DNA of 21,678 bases. Source: CAYWFU01 sp964457585 (GTDB lineage: Bacteria; JACRDZ01). Position numbers and translations under genes: made by a program. The DNA is taken from the NCBI GenBank assembly GCA_964457585.1, contig CAYWFU010000048.1:1-21678 (forward strand). The letters are read 5' to 3'. The notes under the pieces are model-generated. The model did not search any database, was not told where the DNA came from, and worked only from the letters and a program-made list of their open reading frames with translations. Positions 1 through 7,586 of this stretch are shown here, piece after piece (within the stretch, counting starts at the first letter, position 1; every line of letters starts with the position of its first letter).

Positions 1-52
1 ATTTTATTTAGTAATTAATATAAATTGATTTGACCCAGTCTGTCTGCCACAG

Positions 53-144
53 GGTATCTTCTGTCTCTGATAGGAATATTTTATATTTTAAATTGTGCCA
101 ATTCATCCGTTAAAATGCAAGGTATTCTTGGCACTTCCAGATAA
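53..144 (-). repeat. Dispersed palindromic repeat, copy A
   Basis: Read on the minus strand, this stretch begins TTATCTGGAAGTGCCAAG, continues through GGATGAATTGGCAC and ends CCTATCAGAGACAGAAGATA. The same three blocks occur in the same order at 19741-19907, and the first block alone occurs at 1841-1864. GTGCCAA in the first block and TTGGCAC in the second are complementary, so the unit can fold. It has no coding capacity and is probably a small non-autonomous mobile or REP-like element. Confidence 0.75.
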
Positions 145-163
145 AAAATTTATTATATAAAAT

Positions 164-196
164 CGCGTTGGTTTTAGATACCAGCGCGTTTTTTTT
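164..196 (+). terminator. Rho-independent terminator
   Basis: CGCGTTGG (164-171) pairs with CCAGCGCG (181-188) across a 9-nt loop. The 8-bp stem contains one G-T wobble and is followed at once by eight T residues (189-196). This is a canonical intrinsic terminator for a plus-strand transcript entering from the left of the window. On the minus strand the stem is followed by a less uniform ATTTTATA stretch, so it could also weakly end the envelope operon that finishes at 257. Confidence 0.8.
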
Positions 197-256
197 ATGC
201 AAAAGAAATAATTAATCATATTGTCTACTTGAGGGTATATATTATTTGTGATTTAC

Positions 257-780
257 TTATCGTATATGACATTTTTCACACAATTCTTCTTTGGGAAAAT
301 TCAGAAATGGTTTATTCAAACTGCTATGGGCGTTATGACATGTATAACAAACCACCTCCCCTTCCGAAAACCAAATAAAATATCATTAGGCTTTTTATAT
401 TTTTCTGAAAGATTAAAATCTACTTTATGCTGATGGTTCATTTCATTAGGATTGTAACATAAATAGCATATCTGATTACCACTTTTTTTATCAATTGTAA
501 CACCTTCAGGGTTACTCAAGTCTCCTTCAGATGAACCTGCTCTTCCGATTTTTTTTATATATGCTCCTTCTTTAGTAAATACCTGTACTCTGGCATTTAA
601 AGAATCAACCACAAAAATTTTTCCATTTTTATCTATAGTTATACCAGCGGGATTCAAAAAAGCACCTTTTTTATCTGGTGCTCCTTCAATTATCATTTCA
701 AAAGTATTTTCCTGTGAATTTAAAGGTTTTAGAAGAGAATTAATTATTATTATGATCATTACAACTTTATTATTAATCAT
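257..780 (-). pseudogene. Exported NHL-repeat protein with C-terminal CxxCH haem motifs, frameshifted
   Basis: The open frame starts at 780 with a hydrophobic N-terminus resembling a signal peptide. One full NHL beta-propeller repeat follows (LNPAGITIDKNGKIFVVDS...), then the start of a second (NPEGVTIDKKSGN) that runs directly into QICYLCYNPNEMNHQHKV. This frame stops near 316. Adding one G to the C4/G4 run at 358-361 restores a second frame reading EVVCYTCHNAH and then LCEKCHIR before a stop at 257-259. That gives two CxxCH motifs in the paired-CxxCH style of c-type cytochromes, with an upstream CxxC that has Tyr where His is expected. The intact product would be about 174 residues and periplasmic. 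It is last in the minus-strand envelope operon. Whether the shift is real decay or a read error in a homopolymer is open. Confidence 0.65.
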
Positions 781-802
781 AATATCCTATATCAGTTGCT
801 TT

Positions 803-1828
803 TTATTTGCTCCCTTGATTAATAACTATTTTTGTTGGAAATGGTATTTCTATTCCTTCTTTTTTAAAACGTTTAAGAATTCTTTTGCGTAATTCATGTT
901 GTATTGTATGCTGATCTTTAAATTCATTAACCTGACAAACCAGAGTAAAATTTAGTGAAAATTCTCCGAATCCGGTAAAACGTAAAGAAGGCGGGATTTC
1001 TTTATTCATTCCAGACAGCTCTTTTTGTGCCTTCACTGCTTCCTCAATCAAAACTTTTTCCACATGATCAGGATCAGAATGATAGCTTACGTTAATTGGA
1101 ATTAATAATGCCATTATCTTATCTGGTAGATTATAATTTGTGATAATAGACTGCGCTAATTTTATGTTTGGTATAATTATTATATTATTTGATAATAAGC
1201 AGATTTTTGTACAGCGCCAGGTTATATCAGCCACACAACCTTCTTCCCCTGATTCTAATTTAATATAATCTCCCAATCGAATTTGTTTAGATAGAATAAC
1301 ATAAAGCCCGACAAATAAATTTGAAAGTGTATCCTGTAATGCCAATGCTACTGCTAGTCCGCCAACTCCCAGAGCAGTAAGAATCGGGGTAATTGATATC
1401 CCCATTATATTTAAAATAAAGAGTAACCCAATTATAAAAATAATTGATGTAGACAAATTTTTTGTCAGTGATGTTATTGGTAATGCAGATGTAAGCCTAT
1501 CAGCATAAAGCTGGATTGATTGTTTGGCAATATTTGAAATAACGATAGTAAGCGAAATAATAACAATAATCGCTATAATATTATGAAATGAAGAAATTAA
1601 TGAAGCGCTTAGTGCTGAAAATTTTAAGGCAAGATAAAGTCCTCCAAGCAAAACCCATAAAAAATAAGAACTCTTAGTTGCTTCAATAACAATATCATCT
1701 ATTTTTGATTTTGTTTTCCGGGTTATGCGATGAAGATAATTATATAATATCTTTCTTAAAATAAATCCTGTGATAAATGTTATTCCTATTACTATTAATG
1801 GTTGAATTAATTGAATTATTTCCTTCAT
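803..1828 (-). CDS. MscS-family small-conductance mechanosensitive channel
   Basis: This is an inner-membrane channel of the MscS family, which releases solutes on hypo-osmotic shock. The N-terminal half carries several hydrophobic helices. The family's pore helix is clear (GVGGLAVALALQDTLSNLFVG, rich in Gly and Ala), followed by the RLGDYIKL beta-domain entry and a cytoplasmic domain to the C-terminus. The longest frame begins at 1840 (MEFKMKEII), but GGAG lies six to seven bases before the second ATG at 1828, so I prefer that start. The product is about 341 residues. The gap to the upstream LysM/M23 gene is filled by a repeat fragment (1841-1864) that reaches the start region. It probably belongs to the same operon. 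Confidence 0.88.
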   Translation of the reverse strand: MKEIIQLIQPLIVIGITFITGFILRKILYNYLHRITRKTKSKIDDIVIEATKSSYFLWVLLGGLYLALKFSALSASLISSFHNIIAIIVIISLTIVISNIAKQSIQLYADRLTSALPITSLTKNLSTSIIFIIGLLFILNIMGISITPILTALGVGGLAVALALQDTLSNLFVGLYVILSKQIRLGDYIKLESGEEGCVADITWRCTKICLLSNNIIIIPNIKLAQSIITNYNLPDKIMALLIPINVSYHSDPDHVEKVLIEEAVKAQKELSGMNKEIPPSLRFTGFGEFSLNFTLVCQVNEFKDQHTIQHELRKRILKRFKKEGIEIPFPTKIVINQGSK

Positions 1829-1840
1829 TTTAAACTCCAT

Positions 1841-1864
1841 TTATCCGGAAGTGCCAGGAATACC
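1841..1864 (+). repeat. Partial copy C of the TTATCTGG repeat
   Basis: The 24 bases from TTATCCGGAAGTGCC onward match the first block of the repeat at 19741 with two mismatches. They lie exactly between the MscS start and the LysM/M23 stop. Only the end block is present, so this is either a degraded copy or a minimal unit. Confidence 0.65.
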
Positions 1865-1865
1865 T

Positions 1866-2696
1866 TCATTTTTTTATGAAATCAATAGGATTTTTTGCAA
1901 CTGTATTTATTCTGATTTCAAAATGTAAAAAAAGATCAGCAGGATTATCGCTTTTTACTGTTGTGCCAATTATTTCATCCTGCATAACCTTTTGATTAAC
2001 TTTTACAAATGTTTCCTCGAGATTGCCATATACTGTTGAAGCAAAATTGTTATGTTTTATAATAATAAAATTTTTTAAACCGCGAAAAAAACCAACATAT
2101 TTTACTTCCCCTTCTTGAGAAGCTTTTACATTTGAACCTGATTTACAGGCAATATCAATACCTTTATGCGGTACACGATTTGATATTCCAAAAGGCAATA
2201 TTATCCTTCCTTTTATTGGCCATGCAAGATCTATATCAAATATTGTTGAAACATTGCCTATTGGAATATTTAGCCTCTGCCCTACAAATATTTTTTCATT
2301 TTTAATATTATTGATTAAACATATTTTTTTTATTGCAACATTATATCGTCTACTTATACTATATAATGTATCGTGTGAAGAAACATTATGAGTAATAAAC
2401 TGCTGATTAGAAGCATTATTATAAATAGAAGCTAATTTTAATTTTTGCCCGATAAATAATTTATTACTGCTTGAAATATTATTAATTTTTAACAAATCAT
2501 TAATATTAATGTTATATTTCGAAGCTATTTTTATTAAATTATCGCCTGGTTTTACTATATGATATTCTTTAGCTAATACTGATTTTAAATTAACAGGATT
2601 TAAAATAATAATAATTATCCCTGATAATACAAAATAAAACGTGCGGATTTTTAAAGAATGAAATATTTGCAGAAGTGAATATAATCTTATTAACAT
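1866..2696 (-). CDS. LysM-LysM-LytM/M23 domain protein, NlpD/EnvC-like, partly degenerate active site
   Basis: A 276-residue exported or membrane-anchored protein. A hydrophobic segment (about 18-42) is followed by LysM 1 (about 45-89), LysM 2 (about 102-145) and an M23 domain (about 165-275). The LysM domains bind peptidoglycan. In the M23 domain the metal ligands are visible: His177 and Asp181 in HKGID, and His258 in LHFEIR. The position of the YxHL catalytic histidine is Asn225 (VYGNL). The first His of the usual HLH motif is Phe256. With both presumed general-base histidines missing, it is more likely a non-catalytic LytM factor that activates amidases, as NlpD and EnvC do, than an active endopeptidase. 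Spacing to the upstream LysM gene is 15 bp, so it is probably co-transcribed with it. Confidence 0.85.
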   Translation of the reverse strand: MLIRLYSLLQIFHSLKIRTFYFVLSGIIIIILNPVNLKSVLAKEYHIVKPGDNLIKIASKYNININDLLKINNISSSNKLFIGQKLKLASIYNNASNQQFITHNVSSHDTLYSISRRYNVAIKKICLINNIKNEKIFVGQRLNIPIGNVSTIFDIDLAWPIKGRIILPFGISNRVPHKGIDIACKSGSNVKASQEGEVKYVGFFRGLKNFIIIKHNNFASTVYGNLEETFVKVNQKVMQDEIIGTTVKSDNPADLFLHFEIRINTVAKNPIDFIKK

Positions 2697-2711
2697 AAAT
2701 AAAATACTCTA

Positions 2712-3386
2712 TTAATTAAGCTTGCTCAATTGTCTTGGGATTTCTAAAATCTGATATGGATAAATTATATTAGGATCTTTGATCTGATTTTTATTGGCTT
2801 TATATATAACCGGCCATTTGAATGGGTCGCCATATATTTTTTCATAACCAGCAATTTTCCATAAGCTATCCCCTTTGACAACCTCATAACGGGTAGGCAT
2901 ATCACTTTCATCAACTGGTCCTAAAGGAACTCTGAAAATTTGACCGGGATATATTAAATCTGGATTTTTAATTTTATCCTGATTAAAATAATATATTTTA
3001 GTCCATTTATATGGATCGCCATAAACATCACTTTTTTTAGCTATTCTCCATAAGCAATCGCCTTTAATAACAGTATAATGAATTTCCTTTGGTTTTTCAT
3101 TTAATTTTTTAATTTTATCTTCTTCTTCGGAAATCTTAACTATAGTTTCACCATATTTATTCCGAGATGCATTAATTATATCATTAAATTCTTTTATGTT
3201 TAATTGAATAGTATTTATTTCTTCTTCATATTTAAGAGAATTTTCATTTAAATCTTTTATCGCAGCTTCTACAAGCGCTTTTCCCTGTATTAAAAGTTCG
3301 TCAGTTACAGTATCTGCTTTAACACCGGTAAAAAGGGTAAAGCAGAATAATATAGAAATTATAAATATATATATTTTTTCCCTCAT
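2712..3386 (-). CDS. Exported protein with helical region and two tandem LysM domains
   Basis: A 224-residue protein with a classic signal peptide (KIYIFIISILFCFTLFTGVKA, cleavage probably after residue 24). A charged alpha-helical, probably coiled-coil stretch covers about residues 30-100. Two LysM-type modules follow (about 103-155 and 165-218). Both carry KGDxLWxIA, YGDPxKW, a K/Q-D/NPxxIYP block and a short C-terminal strand, so they arose by duplication. It has a perfect AGGAGG ribosome-binding site eight bases before the ATG. It heads the minus-strand envelope operon. Proteins of this layout are presumed to bind peptidoglycan in the periplasm; a specific role cannot be assigned. Confidence 0.85.
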   Translation of the reverse strand: MREKIYIFIISILFCFTLFTGVKADTVTDELLIQGKALVEAAIKDLNENSLKYEEEINTIQLNIKEFNDIINASRNKYGETIVKISEEEDKIKKLNEKPKEIHYTVIKGDCLWRIAKKSDVYGDPYKWTKIYYFNQDKIKNPDLIYPGQIFRVPLGPVDESDMPTRYEVVKGDSLWKIAGYEKIYGDPFKWPVIYKANKNQIKDPNIIYPYQILEIPRQLSKLN

Positions 3387-3411
3387 GTAATTATCCTCCT
3401 TTTATTATAAA

Positions 3412-3469
3412 ATTATAACATATAATATTCCTATCTACAATATTATAATTATTTATCAAATAAAATCAA
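3412..3469 (-). promoter_or_regulatory. Promoter(s) of the LysM envelope operon
   Basis: Two overlapping minus-strand candidates are seen. One is TTGATT (3464-3469), a 16-bp spacer and TATAAT (3442-3447). The other is TTGTAG (3435-3440), a 17-bp spacer and TATAAT (3412-3417), closer to the gene. Both drive the operon that starts at 3386. They sit in a divergent intergenic region with the plus-strand promoter at 3582. Confidence 0.6.
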
Positions 3470-3581
3470 GTAAAATTATAAATTTTAGTAATTATTTTTC
3501 AGGATTATTAAAACCTATTTGAAATAACATTTCAAATGTGTTAATGTTTGTATGATTACAAAAAGATAAAAAGAAAAAGTA

Positions 3582-3608
3582 TTGACAAATAAAATATGTT
3601 AGTATAAT
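3582..3608 (+). promoter_or_regulatory. Promoter of the dksA-like/holA transcript
   Basis: Consensus TTGACA (3582-3587) and TATAAT (3603-3608) are separated by 15 bp. Read as TAATAT at 3605-3610, the -10 gives a 17-bp spacer instead. The 5' leader would be about 45 nt and contains AGGAAAGG shortly before the ATG at 3661. Confidence 0.7.
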
Positions 3609-3660
3609 ATCTCAGTTATTTTTATGAGTAATGCTTACTTTTAAGGAAAGGTGATTTAGG

Positions 3661-4110
3661 ATGAAACCGTTGAAAAAAACTGAATTAGAAGAATATAAAA
3701 AGCAGCTTTTGAAATTAAGAAACGATTTGACCAGACAGACGCAAAAAGACCTGCAGGATGGTATGGAATCTACAAGGGATGATTTAAAAGATATTGATGA
3801 TTTCGCTCAAAATGAAAATGATATAGATATCTGGGCAATAAGCAATAATCAAAAACATGAAATTCTGTTGAAAATTGAAAATGCCCTGGAAAGAGTTCAT
3901 AGTAAAAAATATGGTATTTGCGAATTCTGCAATCAAAAAATCAGTGAAGCCAGATTAAAAGCCATTCCTTATACGGAATTATGCATTAATTGCAAAGAAA
4001 AAGAAGAACAGGTCAAAGAAGAACCTTCATATATTTATCCACCCGATGAATTTCATGACGATGATGACACTGATGCCAAGGATGAAATTGAAGAAGAATC
4101 TAGTGATTAA
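3661..4110 (+). CDS. DksA/TraR-family zinc-finger protein
   Basis: A 149-residue protein. The N-terminal helical region (about 5-80) forms the coiled coil typical of DksA. It carries the tip motif DxxDxA (Asp44, Asp47, Ala49), which in DksA reaches into the RNA polymerase secondary channel. A four-cysteine zinc finger follows (Cys87, Cys90, Cys108, Cys111; CEFC...CINC), and then a long acidic tail of Asp and Glu residues. The tip motif suggests it can modulate RNA polymerase, perhaps with ppGpp; some relatives only have the finger and act as general regulators. It is followed 28 bp later by holA on the same strand, which suggests co-transcription from the promoter at 3582. Confidence 0.85.
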   Translation: MKPLKKTELEEYKKQLLKLRNDLTRQTQKDLQDGMESTRDDLKDIDDFAQNENDIDIWAISNNQKHEILLKIENALERVHSKKYGICEFCNQKISEARLKAIPYTELCINCKEKEEQVKEEPSYIYPPDEFHDDDDTDAKDEIEEESSD

Positions 4111-4138
4111 TTTTTAAAATTTTATAAGGATTAAAAAG

Positions 4139-5509
4139 ATGGGTCGGGAATTAAAAGACCATAAATTAGATTCTGTTAAGGGTTATATCCTTGATATTAA
4201 CAATGGTAAAATCGCACCAATTTATCTGCTTTATGGAGAAGAAGAATATTTAGTTGAAAAATATGTTAAAATATTCACAGAAGCAATAGTTCCGCCTGAA
4301 AATAGGGATTTTAATCTTGAATTTATTGATGCTTCAATTACGTCAGCAGAAGAAATAGTTACAATAGCTGATACTTATCCATTTTTATCCGGGAAAAAAG
4401 TTCTGGTTATTCAAAATCATCCTTCGCTTTCTTCATCAAAAAATAAAAATTTGTTTGATAAAATTGAAGAACTTTTTGAAAAAGGTGAAGAGTCAAAAGC
4501 TGCCATCGCCCTTCTTTCATATCTGGATAAGCAACCTGCTGAATTAATGGAAATGACTAAATTAGAATTGCATAAATATATTCATGATAATGAAGAAGAC
4601 CCTTTAACCAGCCAGCAGATAGATATTTTAGATAAATTATATTTTTTTATTATTGAAAAAAATGAGAACCTGCAGAATTTATCCTCTTTTAAGGATGAAA
4701 ATTTTAATAATACTTTGCTTGAGAGCTATTTAAATTCCAATCAATCTGAATTTTCTTGTTTTATTTTTGTTTTAATTGGCAAGGTTAGCAAAAAAAATTC
4801 TATTTATAAGCTTATTGCTGAAAAAGGAAAAATCATAGAATTTTCTCCTGATAAATCTGATGCAAATTTCTATTTAGAAGAAATAAAAAAAGAATTAAAA
4901 TTACGCGGCTACACTATTACACCGCAGGCATTAAAAAAAATAGTGAAAAAAACAGGAAATCATTTACGGCAGATTTTTAAGGAAATTGATAAAATTATTA
5001 GTTATCTCGGAGAAAAAAAGATAATAGATGATAAAGATATTGAATTACTTGTATTGCGAACTGAGACAGAAAAAATTTATGAGCTTACTGATGCAATAAC
5101 AGATAAAAATATTAATAAAGCAGTTATTGCATTAAATCACTTATTGGAAGACCAAATACATCCGCTGCAAATTATTTCCGGAATAATTACCCGTTTTCGT
5201 TTTCTGCTTCAATGCAAGTTATTGATTGAAGATAAATTGCTTACTTCTGTAAATTCATATCCATATTTTACGCAAAAAATTTATCCTGACCTGAAAACAA
5301 AATCAAAAGAATTATTACCTTCAAATAAAAAATATAATCTTCTTGAACAGCATCCTTTTGTTGTTTATAAACTAATCCAGCAATCATCAAAGTTTACTTT
5401 AGATGAAATTAAAAAAAATTTCAAAAAACTGCTGGAGACAGATAAACAATTAAAATTATCTTCCTATCAACCGCAGCTAATTTTGGAATTACTAATTCAT
5501 GAATTATAA
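4139..5509 (+). CDS. holA: DNA polymerase III subunit delta
   Basis: The delta subunit of the clamp loader opens the beta sliding clamp. Family features visible: an N-terminal IYLLYGEEEYLVEKYV block, TYPFLSGKKVLVIQN around residues 79-93, KKNSIYKLIAEKGKIIEF near 218-235, GYTITPQALKKIVKKTGNHLRQIFKEIDKI near 260-290, and a C-terminal helical domain (HPLQIISGIITRFRFLLQ). At 456 residues it is about 100 longer than usual. The extra sequence is a mostly helical insertion at about residues 105-200, between the first domain's strands, with no recognisable motif. AAGGA lies eight bases before the ATG. The stop is 14 bp from the stop of the convergent ogt gene. Confidence 0.9.
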   Translation: MGRELKDHKLDSVKGYILDINNGKIAPIYLLYGEEEYLVEKYVKIFTEAIVPPENRDFNLEFIDASITSAEEIVTIADTYPFLSGKKVLVIQNHPSLSSSKNKNLFDKIEELFEKGEESKAAIALLSYLDKQPAELMEMTKLELHKYIHDNEEDPLTSQQIDILDKLYFFIIEKNENLQNLSSFKDENFNNTLLESYLNSNQSEFSCFIFVLIGKVSKKNSIYKLIAEKGKIIEFSPDKSDANFYLEEIKKELKLRGYTITPQALKKIVKKTGNHLRQIFKEIDKIISYLGEKKIIDDKDIELLVLRTETEKIYELTDAITDKNINKAVIALNHLLEDQIHPLQIISGIITRFRFLLQCKLLIEDKLLTSVNSYPYFTQKIYPDLKTKSKELLPSNKKYNLLEQHPFVVYKLIQQSSKFTLDEIKKNFKKLLETDKQLKLSSYQPQLILELLIHEL

Positions 5510-5523
5510 GGTAAGAGAGATAT

Positions 5524-6039
5524 TTAACAGGATAATTGGTGTACATTGATTCCTGAAAGCGATTCTAATTTAAGCAATTTCTTTTTAAATTCTATTCCAC
5601 TTGAAAAACCGCCTAATGCGCCGCTGGAAGAAATTATTCTGTGACATGGAATTACAAGAGGAAGAGGATTGGAATGATTTGCCTGACCGATTGCTCTTGC
5701 CAGATATGGATTCCCCAATTTTTCTGCTACCCAGCGATATGAACGGGTCTCACCATATGGAACAGAACATAAAATTTTCCACACTCTTAATTGAAAGGAA
5801 GTATATCCATCCAGATCTATTAAATAATCACCGGATAATATACTTTTTCCATTTAGATAATTATTTAAATCAATGATGAGCGTATTGAAAATTTGTTTAT
5901 AAAATACTGCATTCTTAATAAAATTCGAAAATGAATTATGAGGTTTTCCAAGACAAATATATTTTAATCCATTACAAGTCGAAGCGCAATAAATTTGACC
6001 AATTTTGGTTTGAAAATGATAATAGTAGTTTATATTCAT
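5524..6039 (-). CDS. ogt: Methylated-DNA--[protein]-cysteine S-methyltransferase
   Basis: A suicide repair protein that moves the alkyl group from O6-alkylguanine to its own cysteine. The 171-residue product has an Ada/Ogt-type N-terminal domain and the DNA-binding domain FQLRVWKILCSVPYGETRSY. The active-site block is IPCHRII, with the acceptor Cys in PCHR, followed by GALGGFSSGIEFKKKLLKLE. It has normal length and all key residues. Ogt and MGMT differ mainly in context; nothing suggests fusion to Ada. It is convergent with holA. The only ribosome-binding site is a weak GGA nine bases upstream. Confidence 0.93.
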   Translation of the reverse strand: MNINYYYHFQTKIGQIYCASTCNGLKYICLGKPHNSFSNFIKNAVFYKQIFNTLIIDLNNYLNGKSILSGDYLIDLDGYTSFQLRVWKILCSVPYGETRSYRWVAEKLGNPYLARAIGQANHSNPLPLVIPCHRIISSSGALGGFSSGIEFKKKLLKLESLSGINVHQLSC

Positions 6040-6204
6040 ATTGATAATCCAGAGCTACGAGTATAGTAAAATCAGGAATCCAGATAATTTTTAAAACAAA
6101 AATTAAAAAAAGTCAAGAATTTTTAAATTTTTAATATTGATTTTGATATCATCTGAAGAGTTGCATAATTACTCAAGTTGACTGACTTTTTAGGTGTAAA
6201 ATTA

Positions 6205-6326
6205 AAATTTAAATATCAAAAATCAAAATTCAGGTGTCACTTCGTGACATTTTTTAGTTTTTATTAAATAATTTGTCCGCAGGACACCATAATTTTGATA
6301 TCTAATATTTGATTTTTGATTTAAAT
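6205..6326. repeat. Composite palindromic element (MITE-like)
   Basis: The outer arms, with ATCAAAAATCAAAATT on the left and the reverse complement AATTTTGAT plus TTGATTTTTGATTTAAAT on the right, are imperfect inverted repeats. Inside are two tight hairpins: TGTCAC-TTC-GTGACA (6235-6249) and TGTCC-GCA-GGACA (6274-6286). The inner hairpins also pair with each other through GGTGTC and GACACC. The element has no coding capacity and lies about 50 bp upstream of a promoter. Such nested palindromes are typical of small non-autonomous elements, but no target duplication is evident. Confidence 0.6.
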
Positions 6327-6374
6327 GCATAAATCATTGCTAATTCTTAATTTTAAATAATACGAATTTTCTAC

Positions 6375-6402
6375 TTGACAACTCCAAAAATATATGTAAA
6401 AT
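6375..6402 (+). promoter_or_regulatory. Promoter of DUF4143 ATPase 1, likely leaderless start
   Basis: TTGACA (6375-6380), a 16-bp spacer and TAAAAT (6397-6402). The expected start of transcription, about seven bases past the -10, falls on the ATG at 6409. There is no room for a Shine-Dalgarno site between the -10 and the start codon. Confidence 0.6.
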
Positions 6403-6408
6403 GGAATT

Positions 6409-7551
6409 ATGTATTCCAGATTACTACAAACACAAACACAACAAAATAAAAGTTTTTTTTTATTTGGGCCTAGCGGGACAGGAAAAACCACATGGGTCAA
6501 ATCAGCATTTTCTTCAAGCATCTATTTAGACCTGCTGGAAGCAGAGCTTTTTAATGATTTAATAGCTAATCCTCAAAGACTAGAAAAATTTATCCCCAGA
6601 GATTATAAAGATTGGATAATTATTGATGAGGTTCAAAGGATTCCTGAACTTCTAAATGAAGTACATAGACTTATTGAAAAAAATAAATATAAATTTATAT
6701 TAACAGGATCAAGCGCAAGAAAGTTAAGAAAAAAGGGACAAAACCTCCTGGCAGGACGAGCTTTAACTTATTATATGTATCCGTTGACTGTTTTTGAACT
6801 TGGACAAAGTTTTGAGCTGAATCATTCTCTGACTTATGGACAACTTCCTTGTGTCTATACAGAATCAAATCCTAAAAATTATCTGGAAAGTTATGTTAAA
6901 ACTTATTTGCAAGAAGAAGTACAGGAAGAAGGATTAACACGAAATTTAAGCGCATTTTACAGATTTTTGGAAGCAGCTAGTTTTTCTCAAGCTTCTGTAT
7001 TAAATATTACTTCTGTAGCACGTGAATGCTCAGTGGAAAGAAAGGTTGTGGAAAATTATTTTTCAATACTTGATGATCTATTGATAGCTCATAGAGTCCC
7101 TGTTTTTACTAAAAAAGCAAAAAGGCGCATGGCTGTTCATCCAAAATTTTATTTTTTTGATGTTGGGGTTTATCGCATATTAAGACCAATGGGTCCCCTT
7201 GATATTCCTGAAGAAGCGGAAGGTTCTTCATTCGAGACCCTTTTATTTCAGGAATTGAATGCTATAAATTCTTATCAGAATTTGGGTTATAAAATTTATT
7301 ATTGGCGTACATCGAATGATGTAGAAGTAGATTTTATACTTTATGGAAATAGAGGAATTAAAGCATTTGAGGTAAAGCGAACTGGAAGAATATCAAATTC
7401 GATGCTTAAAGGATTAAAAGCTTTCTTAAAAGACTATCCTATGGCAAAAGCCTACTTCATTTATGGTGGAGAACGCTACATTAGGGAGGGGGATATCGAA
7501 ATACTCCCAATTAACGATGCACTAAAAGAACTTCCAAAAATTTTAACATAA
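6409..7551 (+). CDS. ATPase with C-terminal DUF4143 (AAA_14 family)
   Basis: A 380-residue P-loop ATPase. Walker A is GPSGTGKT (20-27), Walker B is IIIDEVQ (Asp73, Glu74), and LTGSSARKL is the sensor region. A winged-helix-like middle is followed by a C-terminal DUF4143 domain. The latter has the PD-(D/E)xK layout: GSSFETLLFQEL, NDVEVDFIL and FEVKRT. The family is widespread, often strain-variable and of unknown function; links to mobile DNA or toxin-antitoxin behaviour are suggested but unproven. It is a single-gene unit with its own promoter. It sits between a composite palindrome and a 10-base sequence (CTGACTTTTT) repeated at 6182 and 7578. A second, divergent member is at 16290. Confidence 0.88.
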   Translation: MYSRLLQTQTQQNKSFFLFGPSGTGKTTWVKSAFSSSIYLDLLEAELFNDLIANPQRLEKFIPRDYKDWIIIDEVQRIPELLNEVHRLIEKNKYKFILTGSSARKLRKKGQNLLAGRALTYYMYPLTVFELGQSFELNHSLTYGQLPCVYTESNPKNYLESYVKTYLQEEVQEEGLTRNLSAFYRFLEAASFSQASVLNITSVARECSVERKVVENYFSILDDLLIAHRVPVFTKKAKRRMAVHPKFYFFDVGVYRILRPMGPLDIPEEAEGSSFETLLFQELNAINSYQNLGYKIYYWRTSNDVEVDFILYGNRGIKAFEVKRTGRISNSMLKGLKAFLKDYPMAKAYFIYGGERYIREGDIEILPINDALKELPKILT

Positions 7552-7586
7552 ATATTCACCTATTTTATCTGACCCCGCTGACTTTT

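Larger units (their letters stand above)
6040..6408. other. Intergenic region with palindromic element and a promoter
   Basis: No gene is seen. The left part (6040-6180) is AT-rich without clear signals. A composite palindrome occupies 6205-6326 and the promoter of the following DUF4143 gene lies at 6375-6402. Confidence 0.7.

Noticed and set aside
5601..5876. A 91-residue plus-strand frame over ogt
   Set aside because: It is antisense to the Ogt active-site region, which is conserved; it is a shadow.
6321..6521. A 66-residue minus-strand frame overlapping the DUF4143 start
   Set aside because: It overlaps the Walker A region of a clear ATPase on the other strand and has no ribosome-binding site.
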